Origin: Primulina eburnea
Lineage: Eukaryota; Streptophyta; Magnoliopsida; Lamiales; Gesneriaceae
Direction: 5' to 3'
Assembly: GCF_022965805.1 (NCBI RefSeq)
Contig: NC_133101.1
Coordinates: forward strand, 50,920,342 to 50,984,341
DNA: 64,000 nt
In this document: in pieces, positions 10,782 to 22,123 of the stretch
Layout: the number at the start of each line of letters is the position of its first letter
Position numbering within the stretch: the first letter of the stretch is position 1
Notes under the pieces: generated by a model
What the model saw: only the letters and a program-made list of their open reading frames with translations
What the model was told of the DNA's origin: nothing
The model's database searches: none
Position numbers and translations under genes: made by a program

Positions 10782-11036
10782 TTTAATAGGAGACTGACGG
10801 TGGGGACCGAGGAGCAGGCTTAGACTGAGCGGGAGGCTAAACCCTAGGACCGCCATGTTTTAAGTTTTATGAAAACATTTATTTCTTTTGTCAAACCTTA
10901 AACTTCAAATCTTGTTGCAACAACTTGTGAGACATATAGTTTATTTCTTTTATCGAATTTTGAATGTTCACGTTTATTTAAGAAAAATTTTAATTTTTCC
11001 ACAAAATTTTGAGTAGTAAAAGTACGGTACGTTACA

Positions 11037-11720
11037 ATTTATGATATGCGTTTGGTCTGATGCGAATTAATGCAGCGACATGTAAAACTGCATGTCCTCA
11101 TATAGAAATAGGTAGATTTGTTTTCATAATCACTGGTCTAGCAATCACTTGCAGACATTTAATCAATGATTCAGCCAATCCATTTTGTGTATGCACATTA
11201 GCAACATGATGCTCAACAGTGATTCTCATGGACATACAATAATCATTGAAAGTCTGGGAAGCGAATTCACCAGCATTATCAAGTTTAATTTTCTTGAATT
11301 TATAATCGGGAAATTGATTCCTCAATTTTATTATTTGAGCAAGTAATCTTGCAAATGCAACATTTCGAGTTGACAATAAACATACATGTGACCATCTGCT
11401 GGAGGCGTCAATCGATCCATAAAGTATATAAATGGTCCACATGGTGGATGAATTGGTCCACAAATATCACCCTGAATACGTTCAAGGAATATTGTTGATT
11501 CAGTTTGGATTTTGGCTAGTGATTGTCTTATAATAAGTTTTCCAAGAGAACATGCTTTACATTAAAACTTATTAATCTGAAAGATCTTCTGGTCTTTCAG
11601 CGGATGCCCTTGTGTATTTTCTATAATTATTCGCATCATTGTTGAACCAAGATGTCCTAATCGATCATGCCAATTGGTTAATATTGAAGAATTATCAACT
11701 ATCATGTTTGATTCAATGAG
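11037..11720 (-). pseudogene. Copia-1 integrase, N-terminal and core part
   Basis: The minus strand shows the GAG-pre-integrase sequence (WHDRLGHLG-like, about 11680-11650) and the C-x-x-C-like zinc region. The rve core follows: 'GDICGPIHPPCGPF' with the first Asp, the 'SRWSHVCLLSTRN' strand, 'KIKLDNAGEF' with the second Asp, and 'THTQNGLAES'-like sequence (here VHTQNGLAES) with the Glu. Integrase inserts element cDNA into chromosomes. The gene is cut at 11037 by the solo LTR insertion, and the rest lies left of 6478. Confidence 0.82.
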
Positions 11721-11722
11721 AC

Positions 11723-12115
11723 TTATATGTGTATAATGCATTCAAGTAGGGAGCATTGGTAGTTTTTCAATAACATATTTCTTTTCTGATTTATATGTGA
11801 TAAGACACATATATTTCTCATTCCTTCATTCATTGTTTGAGTATCATACCCATGGGAATATATATCATTAAAACTCAACAAATCTCTTTTCGATTGTGGT
11901 GAATATAAAGCATCATCGATAAAAAAATCTATACCATTAGATAACAAAAATTGTGCTTTACCACATCCTTTAATCAAGTCTACAGGACTTGATATTGTAT
12001 TCACCATTGTTTTTGTTGGTTTTAGTTCCAAGAAATATCTTTTATTTCGGAGGATAGTATGCGTATTACCACTATCGGGTATGCAAACTTCAGCTTTGTT
12101 CATAGCATTTTCCAT
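11723..12115 (-). pseudogene. Copia-1 protease and start of pre-integrase
   Basis: The minus strand encodes 130 residues with CIPDSGNTHTILRNKRYF, the copia aspartic protease start. The catalytic D-S-G keeps Asp and Ser, where relatives have D-S-A/G-(A/T)-T. It is followed by the 'IKGCGKAQFLLSNG' flap region and the 'LYSPQSKRDLLSFNDI' block typical of the protease/pre-integrase linker. The protease would cut the polyprotein. The reading frame stops at 11723, and the pre-integrase zinc region lies in another frame below it. Confidence 0.8.
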
Positions 12116-12296
12116 ATTTGAACTTAAAAAAAATGCAATGAAATAAAATTACTGAAAATACATTTACAAAAATAAAATACAATACAATACATATGTAAAA
12201 ATATAATACACGATAAAACATTATCATATGAGTGCATGGAAAAATAAAATATTTTACATATTTATTCTACCAGCAAATTGATCCTTGTCTGAGAAA

Positions 12297-13373
12297 TCAA
12301 TCAGAAAATCTTTCAGCATCAAAATGAGTTGAATCACTCAAAGTTTCACTCTGTTCAGTGAAGTTGGTCTCCTTTTCTTTCTCCTTTATTGATTCTTTAT
12401 AAAGTTTACAAAGGTGCTCAGGGGCTCGACAAATATGGGACCATTGTCCTGGAGTAACACATCTAAAACAAGAACTTTCAAATCTTTTGGAGTGATTCTC
12501 ATTAACACTCATATTCTCATGATGTCTTTTCAGTGGATGGTTTGGGACACTCTTTTGAGATGAGTTATATAAATAACTATCTCGATTATTTTCAAAACCA
12601 CGGCCACGTCCACGTCCATGACCACGACTACTTCCACGTCCACGTCCATGACCACGACTACTTCCACGTCCACGTCCACGACCTCGATTTCGTCCTCGAC
12701 CAAAATCTTGTCTATATTTTGATTTTGGTTTCCAGATTTAAATTCATTTTTGCTTACGACATTTACGTCAGGAAATGTCGTTGAACTAGTGGGTCGTGCC
12801 TAATAATTTTCATTAATAGCTCATTATTCTTTTCCGCCACAAGAAGACATGCGATAAGTTCAGAATATCTCGAAAATCCACGCGCTCTATATTGTTTTTG
12901 TAGAATTATATTTGATGCGTGAAAAGTGGAAAATCTTTTTCAAGCATTTCCAATTCAGTAATCTCGTGCCCACAAAATTTCAATTGCGAGATTATTCTAT
13001 AAATCGCCGAGTTGTAATCACTGACTTTTTTAAAATCTTGGAATCTCAACGTATTCCATTCATCCCGGATGGTCGGAAGTATAACTTCTTTATATGTTCG
13101 AATTTTTCTTTTAATCCCTTCCACAAAGCCATGTGATCTTTTTCAATTAGATATTCACATTTCAATCTCTCGTCGAGATGTCGAACGCAAAAATATCATG
13201 GCTTTTGCCTTTTCTTGTGATGTCGATATGTCATTTTCTTTTATGGTCTCACTTAGATCCAATGACTCAAGATGCATTTCTACATCGAGAGTCCATGACA
13301 TATAATTTTTCCCCGTAATATCAAGAGCAATGAATTCGAGTTTTGCCAAGTTTGACATGGTGGTACTAAACAA
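12297..13373 (-). pseudogene. Copia-1 gag remnant
   Basis: The minus strand starts with an ATG at 13373 ('MSNLAKLEF..ALDITGKNY..W', the N-terminal block of copia gag) and continues in shifted frames through 13124-12906. Near 12600-12700 it encodes a run of RGRGRG/SSRGHGRG, an RGG-like RNA-binding stretch built on a repeated DNA unit. At about 12480-12410 a degraded zinc knuckle (SSCFRCVTPGQWSHICRAPEH) keeps the Cys and His spacing of a CCHC motif. Gag forms the cytoplasmic virus-like particle around the element RNA. At least three frame breaks make it non-functional. Confidence 0.8.
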
Positions 13374-14042
13374 TATTATGCATTTTATTAGTTAATGAAT
13401 ATTGCAATATAAAGTAATGGATAAATAATAAGTACAAGTAATCGTAAAATAAAGAAAACACACGAGGAGGATATTCTCCGATAAATACAAGACTCGTATA
13501 ATTAAAAATAACCTTGAGAAAACCATCTTTTTTTTCTTCGAAAATTTGATGAAGAATAATTGTTTAGAGAAGAAGAGAAAGTTGGAGTGATTGAATGTGT
13601 TTGTGAGATCATATTTATACGGCAAAAACTAGCCGTTTTGTTAGCGTTTATGACCGTTGGTGTAACAAAAAATAAATGTATGTATTTGTATAATTTTATG
13701 GTAATAATATGATGTATATAATATTAATCATGTTTAAATAATTATGTATATCATATCATATTATTATAATGAGCTGTCATAAGTTATTTTGTTTAAAAAC
13801 CTTATAGGCTTTTATATTTGTCGATCCCTTACCGGGAGTGTGGGATGTCGTCTCATCTTCTCAGGATTTATAACAAGTTTTTTAAAATTTGTTTTTATTA
13901 TTTCTGATCTTTATTATATAATAAGATTATATTATATATTAAATATATACACAATAAATAAATAAATAGTAAAATAAATATTATTACTTTTGTTATCTTT
14001 TTTCTTCTGTTTTGGAGCTTGGAAAAACATGGAGGACTTTTA

Positions 14043-14061
14043 GAGCTTCGTGCTGATAACG
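14043..14061 (-). other. Copia-1 primer-binding site
   Basis: The minus strand just inside the 5' LTR reads CGTTATCAGCACGAAGC, the tRNA-complementary site where minus-strand DNA synthesis starts. Position and sequence fit plant copia elements. Confidence 0.75.
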
Positions 14062-14328
14062 TGTTATGAAAAAGTAAAAATTTATGGTATAAAATAAAAA
14101 TATCAGACTCTCAAAATTCTCAAACTACACACTTTATAATATTTTTCTCTCAACTCAATTGTGATTTTCTTCACAAATGAGAGATCTATTTATAGAATTT
14201 CTTTACAAATAATTCAAAAATAAATTCATCATTACATACTTCATCACACACTAATTTTCAATATTTACAACTCTTATTTTCAACATTCAAAAATTCAATA
14301 AACATGTTTTATATATTAATTTTCGACA
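14062..14328 (-). repeat. Copia-1 5' LTR
   Basis: On the minus strand it begins TGTCGAAAATTAAT at 14328 and ends in CATAACA at 14062, directly followed by the primer-binding site. It would carry the element's promoter. It is the pair of 3676-3943. Confidence 0.92.
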
Positions 14329-14333
14329 ATTAT

Positions 14334-15899
14334 TATTTTTTTTAAAAAAAAACTAATTTTGCCTTATAATAATAAAATTTCAAAAGAACAAAGGTTTGAT
14401 TATTTTATACAACTTAGACTCTCAAACAACTTGAAGAAAACCCAACCCCATCAATTGGAACCACCTGCCGAAAACCCACATTGGGCCCACCATAAACCAC
14501 CGCTAGCCGCAACATTAAGCCGTAGAATTGGCCTAAAAATTTCACACTTGTTCTACACAATTTTCTTCTTCAGATATGACAGTCGTTCGCTCGATTTCCA
14601 GCCGATCAAGAAGTGGCAATGGAAAGGAAACGGTCGCCAAGATGTCCCCATCACAATGACACTAAGACGTGACCGTGAATCGGCGTCATATGGTCGGTAT
14701 CTGGAAATTCCAATTGCTTCTTCTACAAGATCTTTAGGTCGACTTTCATTTTTCCAGCTAGTTGCACGGCGCTGTGTGTGCGGGGATTGGTCCTAATGTT
14801 CATCCGTCTATGAGAGACGATCTATGGCCGGTGATGTTGCTAGACGAGGTGGCAGGGAGGAAATCAGAAATCGAATAAGCTTAGGGTCAGGTTTGACTGA
14901 AAAATTGAGAATTTTTTATGAATCGAAGATTTTTCAAATTTTAGGAACTATTTGGCTGATACAATATTTTAAAATTTCAAATTTTGATTTTTTGAGATAT
15001 TATCTCTTCAAAATTATGGATATTTATCATGTTTAAAATCATGGATATTTTCCATGTTTAAAATATTTTAAATTATTTGGATTATAAATATCGAACATTG
15101 TAATTTATTTTCTTATCTTGTGTGCAATTAAAATTATGTTAAATTTTTTATACAATTGAGGAATGTATTCATATTAAATTATATTTGTGTCCATAATTTT
15201 TTTTGAACAAATAAAGTTAAGACTTTGGCTTATAAAAATCCATGACATAGATAATTAAGTAATAATAATTATGAAATATACATAAAAAACATGATATGAG
15301 AGAAGCTTTCATAGACTAGAAGTTAATGTTAGCTTTAGGCCCACTAGTCTTCATGCTCTGCCTAGGAGTTTGGTTTTTAATGAAGACTTATCCCTACCAA
15401 TCTACTGTGAGCACTTTTAGAAAGTGTTGATTGTGATATTAATCATTATTATATAAAAAAATTAAATGAAGTCAAAATTTTGTCCAGTGAACTATATGAT
15501 TTTAAATAATTGTGATTGAGCCACAACACATTTAATTAAAAAAAATTATACATTAAGTGGATTTGAATAACAAATTAATTTTGTAAATATAATAAATTTT
15601 ACCATAAAGAGACTTTTATTAAATTTATGTTATTAATTAAGATAAAATTTCAAAATATATTTTTATTAATGTACCAAGAGGAGTTAAAGAACATTATTTT
15701 GATAGTTATATTAAAAAGTTGCATAAAATATAATTGATTTAAAATTTTGACCCACATACATATTGTATATCCCTAGATTTTTTGTACATGATTTACATTG
15801 GTTAAACATGAAATTTCCTTCAAATATTTTTGTAATAAGCATGTTTATTAAATTATTTGTAGTACAATCTGTTAATTTCTCTCATATAAGTTGTGATAT
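14334..15899. other. Unassigned region with a GC-richer island at 14440-14870
   Basis: From about 14440 to 14870 the base composition is less AT-rich and two plus-strand frames are open (14359-14796, 145 codons, and 14824-15036, 70 codons). I recognise no domain in either and see no convincing splice sites. 15040-15900 is AT-rich with nothing recognisable. The piece may include the lost 5' LTR of copia-2 and a fragment of an unknown gene. Confidence 0.3.
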
Positions 15900-16295
15900 C
15901 CTCGAACCCAAAATGGGATAATTACAAAGTCTGGAAGAAAACAGTTCTTCTTCAATTAAGAAAATGAACCACCTGCCATAGAAGAGTTCAGCAAACCTGT
16001 ATGAAAAGTGAGACTGATCTAATCATCTCTAAGTTATGTTCATAAAGACCAATATTTCTGTTGGCATTCGTGGTTTGATTGAGGGGCATGAAGAAGTCAA
16101 AGACATACTTAAGGCGATTGATAACAATTTGAAACTTTAGACAAGACCCTTGTCAGAACCCTAATAAAGGAGTTCTTTTCATTAAGACTGACAAGTGTGA
16201 AAGATGTGTGATAGCCTATTATGAAGATGATAGACATAACTACTCAATTGAAAATACTTGAAGTGTAAACATATTATAAATTTCATGGTGGATTG
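15900..16295 (+). pseudogene. Copia-2 gag fragment
   Basis: In shifting plus-strand frames the sequence shows 'NISVGIRGLIEGHEEVKDI', the 'I..G..RG.I......A.e.L..I' block of copia gag, and further on the remnants of the 'IAAQLKILEV'-type block around 16230-16265. Nonsense and frameshift changes are frequent. It is cut at 16295 by the target duplication of Gypsy-A. Confidence 0.55.
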
Positions 16296-17480
16296 GGTAG
16301 TGCCAAAAAACCAGTATATGTAAGCCTTATGCATAATTTAATAAGTTAATTAATTTAAATAATTTAATGTAATTAAATGATTCATTCAAGATGTTTAATT
16401 TATTTTAAATATTTATATGTATATTTTATGAGATGTAATTGTATTTCTTGAGTTGAGTTTTTCAGACGAATATTCGATATTCGGCTGGAGATGGGAGACC
16501 GGAGATGATTAATTTGATAAAATTAACTGTTATATTTTTATTTTAAGTCGAGAAATTAGTTATTTTAAATTATTTATGAGTTTTATCATTTTAGAGTCCA
16601 ATTTAAAATTTTAGGAGAATTAAAACCTTTTAAAGAATTTTATTAGAAAATTTCAAAATTAGGGGATGCAATTCTCGAGCATGATGTTTAAGGTTTTACT
16701 AATTATATAATAATTTAATTAAATTGTTAGATTATCATTTAATTAAGTTTACAAAGTGTTTTTTTTTTTTTTTACAAAAATAGGTCATAAACTCACACCC
16801 ATATACACACACACCACCACACACGCACACGAAAATTCTAGGGTTTTGGCTCCCTAGCAGCCACCACCACTTCTCCACTCCTACATCCATACTTTGGTGA
16901 GATTTTCACAAGCTTTTGTCATGGAAATCGTTTAGCAATCGTTCACCATTTCTTCCCGTTGGTATTCGTTCCTTCGCGCGTTTATACGCAATAACATGTT
17001 CTAAACCTTTCTTTATGCATCAATCTTGTTCTATACTATTGTTTGATGATATTTATGCATGAAAAAAGTTTTTAAACATGAAATATTCGAATCAAAACAT
17101 GAATTTGCATGCTGAAATTTTTATGCGCAAGATCCTTCAAGTTTTCATGAGCTTTTGATGCCTATGCTTTGTGTGGATCATCCGGTTGTTGTTCTTGTGT
17201 ATGGGGATGTATCATGTTGTGTTTATATGTTATTTATGATTCCTTGAAGGGGTCAGAAGTGGTCTGGTCATGCGAAAGAAAAGGCAGAGCGCAAGCTGTT
17301 GCCATGTGTGCATGGGGACTTTTTCGGTGTTCGGCTGGTTGGGGCAGGTTCAGACTTGGCAAAGGCTTGTGGCTAGGGTCTGGACCATTTCTTAGGGTGT
17401 CAACGTCGGTTTGGTCTTGGTATTTTAGGGGCTGAAAAAAAGTAGGAAAGTCGTTGGAGACAAAAAAAGGGCAGCACGCG
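16296..17480 (+). repeat. Gypsy-A 5' LTR, truncated
   Basis: 16296-16960 matches the 3' LTR at 27562-28150, including 'cttgagttgagttttt', 'cgaatattcgata' and 'atccatactttggtgagattt'. Beyond that the two LTRs differ by deletions. 17170-17450 is GC-richer, and its open frame of 88 codons is not a recognised protein. The 5' LTR lacks the conserved core found near 28759, in agreement with a deletion that removed its 3' part. Confidence 0.75.
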
Positions 17481-17481
17481 C

Positions 17482-18052
17482 GTGAAGCACATGCAAGTGA
17501 TTACAAATGACGGCTTTCAGAACTCGTTATGTGCATTACGAGTTTTTGGTAATGTCATTCGGGATTACAAATGCTCCAGTGATCGTTGGATCTCATGAAT
17601 CAGGTGTTTCAGCCTTACTTGGATCATTTTGTCATTTTATTCATAGATGACATCCTCATCTATTCAAAGAACCAGGAGGAGCATAGTCAGCATTTGAGTA
17701 CAGCGTTGCAGGTATTGCAGAGCTGAAATTTGTAAGCAAAATTTAGCAACTGTGAGTTTTTGTTGAAGAAAGTAGCATTCTTGGGTCACGTTATCTTTAG
17801 AAGTGGTATTGATGTTGATCCGTCCAAAGTAGAAGCTATGAAGGAACTGATTGTATCGAAGAACGCATCAGAGATTCGAAATTTCCTAGGATTGTCGGGT
17901 TATTAGAAAATTTATTCACGGATTCTTTTCTATAGCAGTGCCACTTACTTCTTCGACGAATAAGAATGCTAAGTTTGTATGGAGCATTGAATGTCAGAAG
18001 AGCTTCGATATTTTGAAGCAAGCTCTTAAAACAGCGTCAGTTTTAACCATGT
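17482..18052 (+). pseudogene. Gypsy-A reverse transcriptase, first part
   Basis: The plus strand encodes '[20 protein letters not shown]', '[20 protein letters not shown]' with both Asp of the FIDD active site (about 17640-17665), then 'FLGHVI' and 'SEIRNFLGLSGY'. A small deletion there causes a frameshift. The block ends in 'LKQALKTASVLTM', just before the solo LTR. The reading continues with 'GQGDIV' after 25650. The N-terminal half of RT is missing. Confidence 0.85.
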
Positions 18053-18128
18053 TGAAACGTCCACTACTCATTTTTCTTTAAATATACTAGAGAATTTTTT
18101 TTTTCACCTTTCGGCCGAAATATGTACT

Positions 18129-18206
<78 letters not shown>
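18129..18206. repeat. (TA)n(CA)n compound microsatellite
   Basis: TA repeats to about 18175 followed by CA repeats to about 18204. It is a simple sequence expansion within the solo LTR. Confidence 0.95.
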
Positions 18207-18209
<3 letters not shown>

Positions 18210-21200
18210 GTTTAAAAAAACCAACCAGTTATTATTTGAAAATCCAAATGAACTCAATTCAAACGTAAGATCGTAAATCGTCAACCAAACCTAAATTTAA
18301 TGTTTTACCAAATAAAGAATAAACTCTTAAACCTCTCAAAAGCATAAAATTCATAAACGGCGTAAAATCCTTAAAGTAGCTTAAATCATAAACTTAATTT
18401 TTGCGGAAAACTAGTGATGATCCTCGGGTTGTGTGCACCTGCAGTCCAGATAGGTCAACCATCAAGTCCTCCATCAATATCAAGATCACCTGCATCGATC
18501 ATACCTAGTGAATCTATTGACTCAACAAAACTTAATCGTGATAGCAAGTAATACATATATATTCACAAGTAACTGTGAAAATACTTTTAATAAAATAGCC
18601 TTTCATGAACATGCATAAACATAAACATTTTCTTTTCATCATATAATTTTTCCTTTCATCATTTACTTTTTCCTTTTGTTGAATTCAGATCCTTAATTGT
18701 GACTTTCGTATTAGCTTTAGGTCGATGGATCCATCTACGTATAACCACGGTACCGAACAGTGGGGACATCAGCGACACTCTCACCCGTCAACTGAGCTTT
18801 GGACTTACAAATCATCGTATCATCGTAGTAGTCACAATCAATTCACCTTCTTCAACTTTTCATATTTCCATCACTTATAAAAATTCATGCACATGTAAAT
18901 CATTTTTCTTTTAAAACAAGCATGTAGCATGTCCTTTAGCATTAACATTTCATCATAAAATTTCATAAATATTTTAACATTTATTACAGCATTCAGGGCA
19001 CTGCTAGGACGTCTAACATTTTTCAGGTGTAAAATGACCGTTTTGCCCCTGAAACCTTAACTTTATCAATTTATCCTTAGACCTTAAAACAACGACCCCA
19101 ATCATTCCGAACTTAACACGGCACCTTAAAATATGCCCATAAATATTTCTTAGACGTAAATCTAAGTTCATCGACTAATGTCCCAATTTGTATTTAGAAC
19201 TTATATGTACACCCTGATTTTAACCCGAAATGACTAGAAACTTAATCAAACCTTACCAAACTTGAAACAAGGCTTATTAAAATCTAACTAACCCTTTTTC
19301 ATCCCAAACCAAACCAAACAAAACCCATTGAACATCCTAGGAACCTTCTGAAATTTTCTGTATGAAAGAACCCTAGCTCTAGTTGGCTCGAACTCTAGCT
19401 TGTCTCGGATCCAGCCCTTAACCACCATGTCTAAACCTTATTTGACCCTCCTAGGACCATGACCAAACCCTAGACAAGCTACTGAAATAGCCTCTAGAGC
19501 CCTTGCACGAGGACGGCCCCTATGAACCTTTCTTAAGCCTTACGCGCGTCTATCTTCCCATACAGCCCTAGGCTTTGCACCAGCCTTCCTACAAGCCATC
19601 TAGGACACTGAACTGCCCCATTAGGACCCCTGGACGTGCCCTAACAGCAGCTAAGAGCCATGTCTTTATATGAACCCAATTTGAAAAACCTAGCCTTCCT
19701 TAGCCCAAATTTTCGTCCATCTTTGTCACCCTCTTTGTCCAGCCTTTGAACATGCACCTAAGGGTCCTTAAACATATTGAAAAACATCCATTCCCATAGC
19801 CCTACCATGGCAGCCCCTTTATGAATCATAAACAAGAGTTTTAAAAGATGAAAACATTAGTTTTATGTATGTATAGCCACAAAAACGAAAATATATAAAG
19901 CGTATCATATTTTTCATTCAATCATGTATCAAACATATAATATGGTACGAAAGATGAGCGAAGAAATATTAAGGCGTGCCTTTGCGTTTATTTAGCACAA
20001 AAATCAACTTGCGATACGAGGGACGTTGACGAGGGGGAGACCTTGCTGAAATTTTCTTCAATATTCACGTGTCGCAGCCTTCGAATTAGTGTGTGTGGCC
20101 ATGTGGGGTGAGGGGAAAAGAGTCCTAGTTTTCTTAGGTGTTGTGTGCGTGAGTTTAAAGGAAGAAAATGACTTGGAAACCTTGATTATTTGGTATAAAA
20201 TACGTGGTGCAAACTTAGGCCCATTAACCTAGTATAATAGGCCCATGAAGCTCGTTAGTTAACATTTAAAATATATTTTTAGGAAAGTTTGTGAAAATAT
20301 AGCCGAGTTCTCAAAAAGTCCCTATTTTTATCGAAAATCGATCGGTTTAAAATACGATTCGGCGTATAAAACACATCAAAACATCTCATTTTCCGAAAAT
20401 TTCTATTTAAAATATGTTGCGTGTTTTCACTACCGCAAGTATACGGTGTCAAGTTTTAGTACTGGTTTGAGTACAGATATCATCCCACAAGGAGTAATTA
20501 TTTAAAACTGTATATTAAGTATCATAATTAACATAGTTCAACTTTATTTAGAAAAATCAAAGAGATAGTTTATAATCAATTCAAAGCAAATAACGAATCC
20601 TAGTAATTCTTAGTACGCAGTTGAAATCAGTGAGTAAATCAATCTAGATATATGATTTCGTCTGGTCTCTCCTATGCTACATTAAAATTGACTAACATAT
20701 TATTAAATTGCATCATGTTTACTAACCAAGAACTTACAATTTTCCTATTCCCTTTTTCAAATGATAAATAGAACTGTATTATCTATTACTGATTTTAATA
20801 TATCTATTCAAAATAACATAACATATAATATATGCAAACAAGGTTCTTTTTATGGATTCACCAGAGTTACACGTCTTTTGCACGTTATAAACATCTGACG
20901 ATGTGATTTCGCCTGTCCTAATTTCAATCCCCTCTGTCGAATGTTAAATCTTAATTATTTGATCAATCGAATGATGGTCAGTAATCCAAAAGTATTAAAG
21001 ACAAGAAATCACAAATAAACAAGATGAATTAATTCATTGAAAATTCAAAACGTCAATAACATAGGTTCGACCACGACTACGTCAATCTCTAGACAATAAA
21101 ATTAGTTAATACTCAAATCTAAATAAATAAAAGACCTTAGGGGTGTTCATCGGTTGGTTCGGTTTTAATTTATCTAATTTCGGTTCGTTTTTCCGATTTT

Positions 21201-21819
21201 CGGTTTTTGAATTATGTAATCCGAAACCGAACAATTATAATTCGGTTCGGTTTCGGTTTGGTAATATAATGGACCGATTTATACGGTTCGGTTTGTTCGG
21301 TTAATTAATAATATATCATAAAGTGAAAAAAACATAAATCTTTTCAAACATTTAATTTAAATTCATAAACACATATATTCAAAATTTAAATCATAGCAAT
21401 GCTTGATGATGATGTCGCAATTCATAAACACATATATTCAAAATTCAAATCATATTCAAAAACATAAAAAGCTACTGAAGATAATGCTTGATGATGGTGT
21501 CGCAATTCTGAAGGAAGAAAGGGAGGTGATCCAAGTAGTTGATGCCATATTGCCTGCTGAATATTAAATCAATGCAACATCTTCAAAAAAAAAAAACGCC
21601 CAAATGTTAATCATCCCACTAATTATTAAATAAAGTAATCAACAACCAAATATGAAAGTCTATAAATCATAAATTCCTAATCTTAATACAAAAATTTAAT
21701 ATAAATTAATTTATCATACCTGATTGACAGATGCAATTATATGTCAGTCATACAAGGAACACCTCTTCCCAAGTTGGCCAAATCTGGAAAAAAAATTATT
21801 TTTATCATCTAAAAAATAA

Positions 21820-22123
21820 AATATTTGTCACATTAATATAAAAAAAATTTGTAACTTTTACCATCTTCAAATTTCTCGAGTTTATCCAAGTCTTCTTCTA
21901 CTTTAATATGTGAAGATTCATTACGAATCCAGTCTTGTGCACAAACAAGAGCTTGCACTAATTTAGGAGTTCGTTTTTGTCACATTAATATAAAAAAAAT
22001 TTGTAACTTTTACCATCTTCAAATTTCTCGAGTTTATCCAAGTATTCTTCTACTTTAATATGTGAAGATTCATTACGGATCCAGTCTTGTGCACAAACAA
22101 GAGCTTGCACTAATTTAGGAGTT
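21820..22123. repeat. 152-bp tandem duplication at the transposase 3' end
   Basis: About 21820-21971 and 21972-22123 are near-identical direct copies, with period 152 (for example 'tttgtcacattaatataaaa' at both). They cover the end of the transposase gene and its 3' flank. Only a few substitutions separate them (for example 'aagtcttc' against 'aagtattc'). Confidence 0.9.

Larger units (their letters stand above)
6478..11036 (+). mobile_element. Solo LTR of a gypsy (Gypsy-B family) element, split by a second insertion
   Basis: Flanked by the 5-bp target duplication ATTTA (6473-6477 and 11037-11041). The left end CGTAGTGCCCAAA is one substitution from the TGTAGTGCCC end of the Gypsy-B LTRs. 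The right end is GTACGGTACGTTACA, the same as theirs. Subtracting the nested insert gives about 2.7 kb, close to the 2.75-kb Gypsy-B 5' LTR. No internal gag-pol is present, so this is a product of LTR-LTR recombination. It holds the conserved LTR core at 10736-10781 and a palindrome array at 7915-8165. Its open frames (for example at 7655-8205) are not genes. Confidence 0.9.
3676..14328 (-). mobile_element. Copia-1: Ty1/copia LTR retrotransposon, full length but decayed
   Basis: Two LTRs of about 267 bp (3676-3943 and 14062-14328) start TG and end CA in the minus orientation. They are flanked by a perfect 5-bp target duplication, ATTAT (3671-3675 and 14329-14333). Just inside the right (5') LTR the minus strand reads GTTATCAGCACGAAGC (14045-14061), a tRNA primer-binding site of the type seen in many plant copia elements. 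Just inside the left (3') LTR is the purine tract ACAAGGGGAA (3944-3953). Between them, on the minus strand, gag, protease, integrase, RT and RNase H remnants follow in copia order. A solo gypsy LTR at 6478-11036 interrupts the integrase-RT junction. Without it and one copy of its target site the element would be about 6.1 kb. Confidence 0.93.

Noticed and set aside
12533..12784. Plus-strand frame with repeated HVHDHDYF peptides
   Set aside because: Shadow of the RGRGRG/SSRGHGRG repeat encoded by copia-1 gag on the minus strand.
17169..17435. 88-codon frame rich in Cys, Gly and Trp
   Set aside because: It lies in the Gypsy-A 5' LTR and is not kept in the 3' LTR. The composition reflects the GC-richer block.
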